A stretch of DNA of 33,615 bases from Chitinophaga pinensis. GTDB lineage: Bacteria > Bacteroidota > Bacteroidia > Flavobacteriales_D > Crocinitomicaceae. Location: the NCBI GenBank assembly GCA_943324745.2, contig CALPMT020000035.1, positions 1 through 33,615 on the forward strand, in the 5' to 3' direction. Positions 1 through 7,929 of the stretch are shown here, piece by piece (position 1 is the first letter of the stretch; each line of letters starts with the position of its first letter). The notes beneath the pieces are model-generated. The model made no database searches. It was not told the DNA's origin and worked only from the letters and a program-made list of their open reading frames with translations. A program made the position numbers and the translations under genes.

Positions 1-220
1 ATTTCTCAACGGTCCTTCATCTCATCTGTTCCTTTTTGTTTGCATTCCCCACCTAATCCTTCTATTAAAGCTCCCTGAGATTCTCCAAGGGTCACTCCAT
101 TAATCTCTTTTCCCAGACCGCAGGTCTCTTAATACACTCCCCAAACTTCCACTTCCCTTAATTTCTCAATTTCTCAACGGTCCTTCATCTCATCTGTTCC
201 TCTTTGTTTGCATTCCCCAC
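1..220. repeat. Two 52-bp direct repeat copies 168 bp apart
   Basis: Bases 1-52 recur at 169-220 with a single mismatch (T at 34 versus C at 202). The start-to-start spacing is 168 bp. The segment between them (53-168) is C/T-rich, like the repeats, and shows no coding potential. Because the first copy begins at base 1, the array may continue to the left. A C/T-rich strand without ORFs suggests a non-coding repeat unit. No function is recognised. Confidence 0.85.
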
Positions 221-315
221 AAACTTCCAATGTCCTTCCTTTGCCATTTCCTTATATTTTGAGACCTTTGTGCAAAAAACTTTGAGTACTTTGTGTTAAC
301 CAAACTTACCATATC

Positions 316-1104
316 ATGAAAGGTCAACTCCATAAAATGCGTGTCTCGCAAGATACCCCAGTACAATATTTCTTAGAATTAGACGCAACAATCTGTATGA
401 ACGATTACATCGGAAAATCCATCACGCTTTCTTGGAGTGGTGTCATTCAATGTGTATCATGTCAAAAGGTGACGAAAAATTCATTTGGTCAGGGATTTTG
501 TTATACCTGTTTTACACAATCTGCACAGGCTGCTGAGTGTATCATTCGACCAGAATTATGTCGTGCGCATCTCGGAGAGGGGAGAGACGTGGAGTGGGAA
601 GAGGCGAATCACAACCAACCGCACGTAGTATATTTAGCACAGTCTGATATCGTAAAAGTGGGGGTAACCCGAGAAACACAAATTCCAACGCGTTGGATTG
701 ATCAAGGGGCGGTGGCAGCGATTAAAGTGGCTGAAACACCGAATCGTTATTTGGCAGGAGTGTTAGAGGTTGCGTTAAAAGATCATTTCTCCGATAAGAC
801 TAACTGGCAACGTATGCTGCGCAATGAAGTGGATGAAAGCATTGATTTAGTAGAAGAAAAATGGCAACTCGAAGGAATTTTACCAGACGATTTATTACAG
901 TATTTTACCGAAGATGATGAAATACTAGCTTTCGAATATCCGGTGAATCAATATCCTACAAAAGTGAAAAGCATGGCCTTAGAAAAATTAGGTTCAGTAG
1001 AAGGAATTTTGCAAGGCATCAAAGGTCAATACCTTTTGTTTGATGGAGATCGCGTAATTAATTTGCGTAAATATTCAGGGTATATGGTTGAATTTGAATC
1101 ATGA
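316..1104 (+). CDS. DUF2797 family protein (GIY-YIG-like core, zinc-ribbon cysteines)
   Basis: A 262-residue protein that I recognise as a DUF2797 member. Two cysteine pairs (C46/C49 and C62/C65) look like a small zinc-binding knuckle. They are followed by a segment with VVYLAQS at about 104-110 and VKVGVTR at 113-119, then RWIDQGA at 126-132. This YLA...KVGVTR pattern resembles the GIY-YIG nuclease-like fold, although I cannot tell whether the catalytic residues are kept. The start at 316 is the first ATG after a stretch without ORFs. A weak promoter candidate lies just upstream (TTTG at 267-270, TACTTTG at 287-293). It converges on the PhnA-type gene, and the two share one symmetric terminator. 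Biological role is not known for the family as far as I am aware. Confidence 0.8.
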   Translation: MKGQLHKMRVSQDTPVQYFLELDATICMNDYIGKSITLSWSGVIQCVSCQKVTKNSFGQGFCYTCFTQSAQAAECIIRPELCRAHLGEGRDVEWEEANHNQPHVVYLAQSDIVKVGVTRETQIPTRWIDQGAVAAIKVAETPNRYLAGVLEVALKDHFSDKTNWQRMLRNEVDESIDLVEEKWQLEGILPDDLLQYFTEDDEILAFEYPVNQYPTKVKSMALEKLGSVEGILQGIKGQYLLFDGDRVINLRKYSGYMVEFES

Positions 1105-1154
1105 TATAAAAATGTAGGGATGTAGCATGTTACATCCCTACATTTTTATATCAT
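1101..1154. terminator. Bidirectional terminator: perfect 24-bp inverted repeat
   Basis: Bases 1101-1124 and 1131-1154 are perfect reverse complements around a six-base loop (1125-1130). The arms have an A-run on one side and a T-run on the other, so the structure can end transcription in both directions. Both stop codons (1102-1104 on plus, 1151-1153 on minus) lie inside the arms. Confidence 0.9.
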
Positions 1155-1732
1155 GATTTCTTTACGTATTGCGTCAAAATAACAATATGCTGATCATTCA
1201 CCCTTCCTTCAATATGTTCGTGGTTATCATGTACCAAAGAAATGTTACGAACCGCAGTTCCACGTTTAGCGGTAAATCCACCACCTTTCACGTTCAAATC
1301 TTTAATTAAAACAACTGAATCACCACTTGTTAAAGGCACACCATTACAATCTTTGTGTATTTGAACATCTTCCTTGTCTTCGCCTTCACCAGTTGCTTTT
1401 GCCCAGTTTAATGTTTCCTCCTCCAAATAAAGCATGTCTAATAAATCTTGAGGCCATCCTTCAGCACGCAAGCGTTGTAACATTCTCCAAGCCATCACTT
1501 GTACCGCTGGAACTTCGCTCCACATACTATCATTCAAACATCTCCAATGATTTGCATCTGCTTTTTCAGGGTTTTCGATTTGATCATGACATGTTTCGCA
1601 AATGAAAATATAATCTTCTAAACGACCATTATTCGGTGCAGGAGCAACCTCGAAAGATCTTAATTCGTTAGTAGATGCACATAATTCACAAGCGGAATTA
1701 CTTCGAGCGTTTAGTTCTTTTTCAAATGCCAT
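1151..1732 (-). CDS. PhnA-domain zinc-ribbon protein
   Basis: A 193-residue protein of the PhnA/YjdM family. The N-terminus carries a zinc ribbon with C15/C18 and C45/C48. The C-terminal half contains the conserved PhnA core (DCNGVPLTSGDSVVLIKDL, then VKGGGFTAKRGT), which is an SH3-like beta domain. I chose the ATG at 1732 (MAFEKEL). An upstream in-frame ATG at 1780 would add 16 residues unlike the family and would run into the repeat array. Despite the name, the family is not a proven phosphonate enzyme, and its role is unclear. It is transcribed divergently from the CPBP protease, with the AGCT repeat array filling the space between them. Confidence 0.85.
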   Translation of the reverse strand: MAFEKELNARSNSACELCASTNELRSFEVAPAPNNGRLEDYIFICETCHDQIENPEKADANHWRCLNDSMWSEVPAVQVMAWRMLQRLRAEGWPQDLLDMLYLEEETLNWAKATGEGEDKEDVQIHKDCNGVPLTSGDSVVLIKDLNVKGGGFTAKRGTAVRNISLVHDNHEHIEGRVNDQHIVILTQYVKKS

Positions 1733-1782
1733 GATAATAAGTTTTAATGTTGGGGCAAAGGTATAAAAATTGACGTACAAAA

Positions 1783-1925
1783 TTTTGAGCTCACTATTTT
1801 TAAAGTTTGAGCTTAAAATAGATTGAAATTGAGCTCAAAATATATGTGTAGCTCCGTTTTTCATGATTTGTAGCTCAAATTTGTCATTTTTGAGCTTTAT
1901 TTTGTAGTTTTATGAGCTCAAAATG
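1783..1925. repeat. Array of seven AGCT-centred palindromes phased at about 22 bp
   Basis: AGCT cores occur at 1788, 1810, 1832, 1850, 1872, 1893 and 1915, giving steps of 22, 22, 18, 22, 21 and 22 bp. The best copies read TTGAGCTCAAAAT, and the ideal unit is a TTTTGAGCTCAAAA palindrome. The array fills almost the whole gap between the divergent PhnA-type and CPBP genes, and its last copy runs into the CPBP start codon (GAGCTCAAAATG). The spacing is about two helical turns, so the cores would lie on one face of the DNA, as expected for a multi-site operator. A degenerate tandem repeat is the alternative. Confidence 0.85.
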
Positions 1926-2870
1926 AAATACCTACAACAAGCATCCCTCGGAAAACGATCCTATTTTCGTTATTTGTTTACTATAACAATGTTGATCGCC
2001 ATAATTCCAATTTTCGGTCAATTGGCATATAAAATCGGGATGACTTTAGTCGGAATCCCTGAATCAGAATTTAAGAATTTGACATTAGCACAATCACGTG
2101 ATTTAATGGGGAAAAACTTATTTTTTATCGTGAACCTATTTCCTTTTATTGTCTTGTTTTTCGCGATGATTCTAGCTGTAAAATATATTCACAAACGACC
2201 TATATTAAGTATTTTTACTGCACGACCTGAATTTGATTGGAAACGATTTTTTTTAAGTTTTGGGTTATTTGGGGCTGTGTTAGGGCTTGGGTTGATATAT
2301 TCATTATCGACCTCAAATTCGTTAAAATGGAACTACAATCCTGAAACTTTTTGGATGTTATTGGGCTTATCATTTTTTTTATTACCCTTACAAACTGCAT
2401 TTGAAGAATTGATGTTTCGTGGATATTTCTTACAAGGAAGTATACGATTGTTTAGAAAGCCAATTGTTTCAGCAATAATGTCTTCTTTACTCTTTGCCGT
2501 TTTGCATTTTGAAAATCCTGAGGTGGTAAAATTGGGAGGGGTAATTGTTATTTACTATTTTGCATGTGGGTTGTTTATGGCTTTGCTGACAGTGTTAGAT
2601 AATGGTCTAGAACTAAGTCTTGGGTTTCATACGGTCAACAATATTTTTGGTGCGCTTATTTTAACCAATAATTGGCAAGTGTTTCAAACGGATGCACTTT
2701 TAATGGATACTTCTGAACCTGTGATCGGATGGGATTTGTGGATAATCGTGTTAGTGTGTTTCCCGCTATTACTTTTTATTTTTCATAAAGTATATAAATG
2801 GAAAACTTGGAGCGAAGTTCTTTTTGAGACAATTGAACTTGAAAATCCAGATCAAATGGAAGGGCGTTAG
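1923..2870 (+). CDS. CPBP family intramembrane metalloprotease (CAAX protease-like)
   Basis: A 315-residue polytopic membrane protein of the CPBP/Abi family (intramembrane glutamic proteases related to Rce1). Membrane segments are visible at about 17-37, 67-88, 108-128, 142-160, 180-195, 203-225 and 268-290. Motif 1 is EELMFRG (E161, E162, R166), motif 2 is FAVLHF with H195, and motif 3 is HTVNN with H236 and N240, so all the expected catalytic residues are present. Substrate cannot be inferred. Family members process prenylated proteins in eukaryotes and have roles in bacteriocin immunity or envelope control in bacteria. The start codon overlaps the last AGCT palindrome of the upstream array, so a protein bound there would directly cover translation initiation DNA. 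Confidence 0.85.
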   Translation: MKYLQQASLGKRSYFRYLFTITMLIAIIPIFGQLAYKIGMTLVGIPESEFKNLTLAQSRDLMGKNLFFIVNLFPFIVLFFAMILAVKYIHKRPILSIFTARPEFDWKRFFLSFGLFGAVLGLGLIYSLSTSNSLKWNYNPETFWMLLGLSFFLLPLQTAFEELMFRGYFLQGSIRLFRKPIVSAIMSSLLFAVLHFENPEVVKLGGVIVIYYFACGLFMALLTVLDNGLELSLGFHTVNNIFGALILTNNWQVFQTDALLMDTSEPVIGWDLWIIVLVCFPLLLFIFHKVYKWKTWSEVLFETIELENPDQMEGR

Positions 2871-3018
2871 GGGATTTCTAAAAATGAGCTGTTAAAGACA
2901 AACTAGAAATTTAAATCGCTCCCGTTAACTGGTTTAATTAAGCAGTTGAACGAAGAAAAAGCAATTTATAAAAGTTTCTATAAATAATTAAATCGTAAAT
3001 TTATCCAAAATAATTCCA

Positions 3019-3936
3019 ATGCTTCAACTCACTTCGATTACCAAATCGTATTTTCAGAAAATTGCAGTCGATGATGTGTCTTTGTCTTTGAATGAAGGTG
3101 AAATTTTTGGTTTACTTGGACCGAATGGCGCAGGTAAGACTACATTGATTCGAATTATTAACCGCATCATTGAACCCGAAAAAGGGGAGGTTCGTTACAA
3201 AGGTGAATTAATGAAAGCAAAACATTTGGCGGAAATTGGTTATTTGCCAGAAGAACGAGGCCTCTACAAAACAATGACTGTCTATGATCACGCAATGTTT
3301 TTGGGTAGGTTGAGAAGAATGTCCAAGGAAGAGGTGAATAAGAGTCTGAATAATTGGTTGGAAAAATTTGAAATTTCATCTTGGAAAAATAAACGCATCG
3401 AGGAGTTGTCTAAAGGGATGGCTCAAAAAGTGCAGTTTATCTGTGCGGTTTTGCACGAACCTAGTTTGCTGATCCTAGATGAGCCGTTTTCTGGTTTTGA
3501 TCCTGTGAATGTAGAATTGATTCAAAATGAATTGAAGTTGATGAAAAAAGCAGGAAAAACAATCATGCTTTCCAGTCATAATATGAAAAGTGTGGAAGAA
3601 ATTTGCGACCGAGCTGCACTCATCCATCAATCTAAAAAAATTCTAGAAGGAAGTGTATTGAACCTAAGAGAAGATCGCAAAGATGGTCGCTATGCCGTGA
3701 AATTTAAAGGGAATATGTTGGCTTTCACACATGCACTTTGGACGGGATTTGAATTGTTAGAGAAAGAAGAGTTAGCGAAAGACCGTTTTGTGGCGTATGT
3801 AGCCATGCGTGGAGAAAATAATTTTCAAGATTTATTAAAAACATTGATCGGTCAAATCGAAATTGAAGCAGCATGGGAAGTACTTCCGACGATGCAACAA
3901 ATATTTATTGAAACTGTAACAGGTAAAAGTATATGA
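3019..3936 (+). CDS. ABC transporter ATP-binding protein, NatA-like
   Basis: A 305-residue ATPase. Walker A is GPNGAGKT (34-41), the Q-loop position reads YLPEERGLY (75-83), the signature is the variant LSKGM (130-134), Walker B is LLILDEP (150-156), and the switch histidine is H187 (SSHNM). The LPEERGLY and SKGM forms are typical of the NatA/Na+-efflux-type ATPases that pair with ABC-2 permeases. The last 100 residues form an accessory C-terminal domain usual for this group. Its stop overlaps the permease start by four bases (ATGA), which implies translational coupling. Substrate is unproven. Export of sodium, a drug or a peptide is possible. Confidence 0.9.
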   Translation: MLQLTSITKSYFQKIAVDDVSLSLNEGEIFGLLGPNGAGKTTLIRIINRIIEPEKGEVRYKGELMKAKHLAEIGYLPEERGLYKTMTVYDHAMFLGRLRRMSKEEVNKSLNNWLEKFEISSWKNKRIEELSKGMAQKVQFICAVLHEPSLLILDEPFSGFDPVNVELIQNELKLMKKAGKTIMLSSHNMKSVEEICDRAALIHQSKKILEGSVLNLREDRKDGRYAVKFKGNMLAFTHALWTGFELLEKEELAKDRFVAYVAMRGENNFQDLLKTLIGQIEIEAAWEVLPTMQQIFIETVTGKSI

Positions 3937-5267
3937 ATGTAAGTTGGTTAATAGCACAACGTGAATTGAAAGAACGTGTCAAAACCCGTTCGTTTATAGG
4001 TATGGCAATCGCAGGACCATTGCTGGTCATGTTATTAGTGTATGTTTTATTTTCGGTAGGTGAAAATAATAAGCCACATTGGAATGTGTTGATCGTTGAC
4101 CCAGTAGGGATTATGGATAATAAAATATTAGCAAATACGAATGGAAATATTAGTTACGATTTTGCGAATAATTACCTTCCGCTCAAAGATTTTGAGAAAA
4201 GCAAACGCTTTCAGAAATATGATGCGCTTTTAGAGTTGAACGAGAAAATACTAAGTAACAAAGCCGCATTTTTATTTTATAAAGAGAAGCCAAGTTTTGT
4301 TTTTGCAACAGCTATTCAATTTCATTTAGAACGTAGATTAGAAGAGGTGATGATTGGTAGATTTTCTAAAATGACTTTGCAAGAATTTAGAGGAATCAAA
4401 CAGCCAATAAATATTGCCTTTAGAAATTTATACGATCCTAAAAATGAATCTTATAGTTTGTCAGGATGGGTTGGCTTCTTCTTTGGTGGTGTTATTTTAC
4501 TATTCATTCTTTTATTCGGGATGACTATTTTAAGAAGTGTTTCTAGTGAGAAATCAAATAGAATCGTCGAAGTATTGTTGGCTTCAGTAAAACCAAGACA
4601 ATTGATGTTTGGAAAAATTGCGGGTATTGGTATTGCTGCGCTTATTCAATTTGTGATTTGGACATTGTTAATTGCGTTAGGGTTATTTATTTTGCGTGAG
4701 ACCTTATTTCCAGATATGATGAACCTATCTAATTGGGATGCAAGTAAAATAGCAGAACAAGCATCATCTGGTTTAGAAGATGGTTTATTCCGCTCGAAAG
4801 TCTATAATGATTTCGTAGAACTTATATATTCTCGCATTCAATTTGGAGACATGCTCCTGTTTTTCTTGCTGTTTTTTATAAGTGGATATATTTTTTACGG
4901 AACATTTTTCGCAGCTCTTGGGGCAACTTCAGGTTCTGAAAATGATGGGCAACAATTTGTACTTCCGATCATGGTTTTGCTGTTAATCGCTTTATGGGCA
5001 GGGTATTACGCAATGCAGAATCCATTAAGTGAAATAACCTATATTTTATCCTTTTTACCCTTTACCTCACCCATGGTTTGTATGGTTAAATTAGCACAAG
5101 GTTATTCTTTAGGTGAAGGTTATCAAATTTATGTTTCTTTTACTATCTTAGCGCTGAGTTCATATGCTACTTTAAGATTAGCGGGTAGACTTTACCAAAA
5201 TGGAATACTTCAATTTGGTCATCGTCTGAGACTTACACAATTTGTTACTTGGTTAAAAAATGGATAG
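3933..5267 (+). CDS. ABC-2 type permease, NatB-like
   Basis: A 444-residue membrane protein. One N-terminal helix (about 23-43) is followed by a large extracytoplasmic domain of about 130 residues, then a bundle of hydrophobic helices from about 180 to 425. The segment after the second helix reads RSVSSEKSNRIVEVLLASV, the hallmark cytoplasmic loop of NatB/ABC-2 permeases. It is coupled to the ATPase before it by an ATGA overlap and to the phosphatase after it by an eight-base overlap, so these three genes form one operon. The pair most likely works as an exporter with two ATPase subunits. The substrate is unknown. Confidence 0.9.
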   Translation: MNVSWLIAQRELKERVKTRSFIGMAIAGPLLVMLLVYVLFSVGENNKPHWNVLIVDPVGIMDNKILANTNGNISYDFANNYLPLKDFEKSKRFQKYDALLELNEKILSNKAAFLFYKEKPSFVFATAIQFHLERRLEEVMIGRFSKMTLQEFRGIKQPINIAFRNLYDPKNESYSLSGWVGFFFGGVILLFILLFGMTILRSVSSEKSNRIVEVLLASVKPRQLMFGKIAGIGIAALIQFVIWTLLIALGLFILRETLFPDMMNLSNWDASKIAEQASSGLEDGLFRSKVYNDFVELIYSRIQFGDMLLFFLLFFISGYIFYGTFFAALGATSGSENDGQQFVLPIMVLLLIALWAGYYAMQNPLSEITYILSFLPFTSPMVCMVKLAQGYSLGEGYQIYVSFTILALSSYATLRLAGRLYQNGILQFGHRLRLTQFVTWLKNG

Positions 5268-6156
5268 TAAACGCATTGCAGTCATTGATTTAGGAACGAA
5301 TACCTTCAATCTGTTAATCGCTGATGTTTCGAAAGAGGAAATAGAAGTGATTCATGCAGAAAAAGATGGTGTCGCACTTGGTATGGGTGGGTTAAATGAT
5401 GGTGTAATTGTTTCCGACGCTATTTTGCGTGCCATAAAAACGATGACACATTTTGCTAGTATGTGTGACCGTCATGAAGTTGATGAGGTGCGTGCATTTG
5501 GTACTTCCGCTATTCGTGATGCGATAAATGGTCGTGATTTTGTGCAATTGATCGAAAAGGAAACAGGTATTCAAGTCGAAATAATTTCTGGTGAACAGGA
5601 AGCAAATTATATTTACGAAGGCGTAAAATGGACGCATGATTTCACCGAACAATCCATGGTAATGGATGTGGGAGGAGGAAGTACTGAGTTTATTTATGCA
5701 GGTGAACAAGGTGTTGACGATCTTATTTCCTTGAATATTGGTGTCTCTCGTATTTTTCAAGAATTAGAATTGAGTGATCCGCTTACTCCCGAAGAATGCG
5801 TAAAAGTAGAAGAATGGATTTCTTCACGTGCCAGTGAATTTATGAAAGGTAAATCTTGTCAAACGTTGATTGGTGCATCAGGATGTTTTGAGACATTTTA
5901 CGAAATGATAAACAAACAACCCTTACCAAGTTTTACGGATACCGAAGAATTGCCATTTGAGGACTTTATACGAACGTTAGATTGGATCATCATGTCAAGC
6001 CAGTCTCAGCGTGATTTAAATCCGCACATCATTCCTATTAGAAGAAAAATGGCGCCAATAGCTGCTATCAAAACTCGTTGGGTCATTCAGCAGTTAGGAA
6101 TACAAAAAATAGTCGTTTCCCCATGCTCCTTGAAAGAAGGGGTGCTCCAATCCTAA
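5260..6156 (+). CDS. Ppx/GppA family phosphatase
   Basis: A 298-residue member of the exopolyphosphatase/guanosine pentaphosphatase family of the actin-like ATPase fold. The phosphate-1 motif is VIDLGTNTFNLLIAD (8-22), the middle contains FGTSAIRDA and SGEQEANYIYEGV, and the phosphate-2 motif is VMDVGGGSTEF. Only the two actin-like lobes are present and the HD-type C-terminal extension of long Ppx proteins is missing, as in many Bacteroidota. It would hydrolyse polyphosphate or convert pppGpp to ppGpp, and sequence alone does not decide which. Its start overlaps the permease stop by eight bases. Downstream is a 16-bp tandem repeat ending in a hairpin. Confidence 0.85.
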   Translation: MDSKRIAVIDLGTNTFNLLIADVSKEEIEVIHAEKDGVALGMGGLNDGVIVSDAILRAIKTMTHFASMCDRHEVDEVRAFGTSAIRDAINGRDFVQLIEKETGIQVEIISGEQEANYIYEGVKWTHDFTEQSMVMDVGGGSTEFIYAGEQGVDDLISLNIGVSRIFQELELSDPLTPEECVKVEEWISSRASEFMKGKSCQTLIGASGCFETFYEMINKQPLPSFTDTEELPFEDFIRTLDWIIMSSQSQRDLNPHIIPIRRKMAPIAAIKTRWVIQQLGIQKIVVSPCSLKEGVLQS

Positions 6157-6158
6157 TT

Positions 6159-6240
6159 GTTAATCGACGTTCGGGTAAATCCTAGTTCTGGTTAATCTTG
6201 GTTTTGGTGAATCGACGTTCGGGTGAATCGAGATTCACCC
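6159..6240. repeat. Five-unit 16-bp tandem repeat with terminal hairpin
   Basis: Five consecutive 16-base units begin at 6159, 6175, 6191, 6207 and 6223. The unit is about GTnAATCnnnGTTCnG, and units 1 and 4 differ at one position only. The last unit ends in a perfect eight-base inverted repeat (GGGTGAAT/ATTCACCC, 6221-6228 and 6233-6240) with loop CGAG. It lies between the convergent Ppx/GppA and cytochrome-like genes, so the hairpin may serve as a terminator, although there is no clear T-run. Confidence 0.8.
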
Positions 6241-6268
6241 AATACCAAACCCACCCTAAATCCACAAC

Positions 6269-6748
6269 CTAATACTGCGAATATATAGGGTCTTGCGAGC
6301 CATTAGTAGCATGACATTTATTGCATGATGCATTATTTGTTAATGCCCCACTCATCATCGAAGTATCTTTACCTGAAATGATGGCTGGATATTTATTGGC
6401 AAATGAAATCGTTTCTGTAGTATAAAAATTCCCGCTTTTATCGAAAGGGATAGGTTTACTGACGCTTGTTATTTTTCCATCTGGCAAATCATTTTCTCGC
6501 GTAAATAATACCATGACAGCATTTTGCATCGGTGTTTTTTGGTCTTTTTGGAAAGCTGATCCGCAAACAGTAAAACATCCACGACCTTTTTTTCCAGATG
6601 TATGACAAGATGAACAATCTTCTCCACGGTTATGACTAGATCTAGCGGCAGTACTGATATTTGTTTCAGTGCATTTTCCTGAACCTTCTCTTTCACAGGA
6701 TAAAAATAGTAAACTAAGGCTGCTCAATGTTAAAAGTGCAATTTTCAT
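6269..6748 (-). CDS. Lipoprotein with two CXXCH haem c motifs
   Basis: A 159-residue exported protein. The N-terminus (MKIALLTL...LLFLSC) is a lipoprotein signal with the lipidated cysteine at residue 18. Two haem c attachment motifs are present, CSSCH at 45-49 and CNKCH at 142-146, so it is probably a small dihaem electron-transfer protein anchored to a membrane facing the periplasm. Extra cysteines (C26, C58, C62) could form disulfides. The stretch between the haem sites is hydrophilic with beta-type segments and matches no cytochrome family I can name. It converges with the Ppx/GppA gene and is a separate unit from the upstream pirin gene (129-base gap). Haem ligation is inferred from the motifs only. 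Confidence 0.75.
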   Translation of the reverse strand: MKIALLTLSSLSLLFLSCEREGSGKCTETNISTAARSSHNRGEDCSSCHTSGKKGRGCFTVCGSAFQKDQKTPMQNAVMVLFTRENDLPDGKITSVSKPIPFDKSGNFYTTETISFANKYPAIISGKDTSMMSGALTNNASCNKCHATNGSQDPIYSQY

Positions 6749-6877
6749 AAATTTTCTTATTAATCATATAAAAGTATCAATATAAAACGTTAAAAATTTA
6801 CTTAAGTTGTCTTACTAACAAAGAAAAAACAATTTAAAACTTGTCTAAATAATATATGTTTGTTATAGAGTGATTTA

Positions 6878-7591
6878 TTAAAATTCCATAGGGACTTCCA
6901 TAATTAATACCTTGGTGTTTTCTAAAAAATGAATCTCTACATGAGTTGTTTCTTCAATACCCATACCATCTCTTCGATCCAAAATTTCACCATTAATTTT
7001 TAATTTCCCCTCAATAACAAAGACGTAAATTCCTGTTGATTCCCCTTTGAATGTGTATGTTTTTGTGGTGTTTGCAGTCATTTCACTAAGTGTAAACCAT
7101 GCGTCTTGATGAATCCATCCTCCTGCATCGTCTGCGTTTGGGGATACAATTTGATTCCACGCGTTTAAAACGTGATTAGCTTTCACGTCTATTTCTTGAT
7201 AGCGTGGAGTCACATTGCGTTTATTGGGGAAAACCCAAATCTGTAATAATTTAGTTTTATGAGTCGAACTTGGATTGTATTCACTGTGATAAACCCCTGT
7301 TCCTGCACTCATAATTTGAATTTGTCCGGCTGAAATTGTAGCTGAGTTGCCCATGCTGTCTTTGTGTGCGACTTCCCCTTCTAACGGTATGGTGATGATT
7401 TCCATGTTGTCATGTGGGTGCTCAGGAAAGCCGATTCCTTCAGAAACTTCATCGTCGTTTAAAACACGTAAAGCACCAAAATGCATCCGATTGCGATTGT
7501 GGTAACCTGCAAAACTGAAAGAATGTTTTGCTAATAACCATCCGTGATCTGCAAAGCCGCGCGTGTCTGATTTGTGAAATATTGTCTTCAT
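6878..7591 (-). CDS. Pirin family protein (YhhW-like bicupin)
   Basis: A 237-residue pirin. The N-terminal cupin has the conserved metal ligands H58 and H60 (FPEHPHDNMEI) and H102 and E104 (GVYHSEYN), plus the family block NRMHFGALRVLNDD. The C-terminal cupin is shorter and degenerate, as usual. Bacterial pirins such as YhhW bind iron or another metal and can oxidise quercetin in vitro. The physiological role is not settled. A perfect TAnnTTTG -7 box sits at 7633-7640 on the same strand, 41 bases before the start codon, so the gene probably has its own promoter. Confidence 0.9.
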   Translation of the reverse strand: MKTIFHKSDTRGFADHGWLLAKHSFSFAGYHNRNRMHFGALRVLNDDEVSEGIGFPEHPHDNMEIITIPLEGEVAHKDSMGNSATISAGQIQIMSAGTGVYHSEYNPSSTHKTKLLQIWVFPNKRNVTPRYQEIDVKANHVLNAWNQIVSPNADDAGGWIHQDAWFTLSEMTANTTKTYTFKGESTGIYVFVIEGKLKINGEILDRRDGMGIEETTHVEIHFLENTKVLIMEVPMEF

Positions 7592-7929
7592 TATTTGTAG
7601 TATTGTCTCGTGAAATTGTTACCCATTACTTTCAAATATACAATTTTTATTTTGAATAATTTAAGAGGTGGATTGATTAATTATCAAACATTATTTATTT
7701 ATTTATTTGTTTATATAAAGTTATTTAACTAATTTTTAGACAGTTTTTTAATTAGTCTTATTTAATGTTTTAATTTATGTTTGTAACATATTACTATTAG
7801 TCTTATAACTTAATCTTAAATCAGTCTTGATTTCGTAAATTTGATATTCAAGTTTAAGTCTTTGCTGGCTTCTAAAAATTAAATTTTTTGAGGCAAACCA
7901 AAAACTAAAAAGCAATTTAAAGAACCACC
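7592..7929. other. A/T-rich intergenic region between divergent pirin and dnaE
   Basis: This 338-base stretch has no gene. It holds the pirin -7 box, a run of TTTA-type repeats at about 7689-7715, two copies of TTAGTCTTA (about 7754 and 7798), and a plus-strand TAAATTTG box at 7836-7843 that could be the dnaE -7 element. That box would give a leader of roughly 80 bases. No -33 element is clear for it. Confidence 0.5.
7633..7640 (-). promoter_or_regulatory. -7 box (TATATTTG) of the pirin gene
   Basis: On the minus strand the sequence reads TATATTTG, a full match to the Bacteroidota -7 consensus TAnnTTTG, 41 bases ahead of the pirin ATG. No good -33 TTG was found at the expected distance. Confidence 0.4.

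Noticed and set aside
2870-3018. Single AATGAGCT after the CPBP gene as part of the AGCT array
   Set aside because: One isolated match without phasing or palindrome extension.
5392-5760. Minus-strand ORF inside the Ppx/GppA gene
   Set aside because: Shadow ORF; the sense protein has complete motifs.
7685-7720. TTTA-type repeat as a possible origin or binding array
   Set aside because: Simple A/T microsatellite; no DnaA box or phasing was found.
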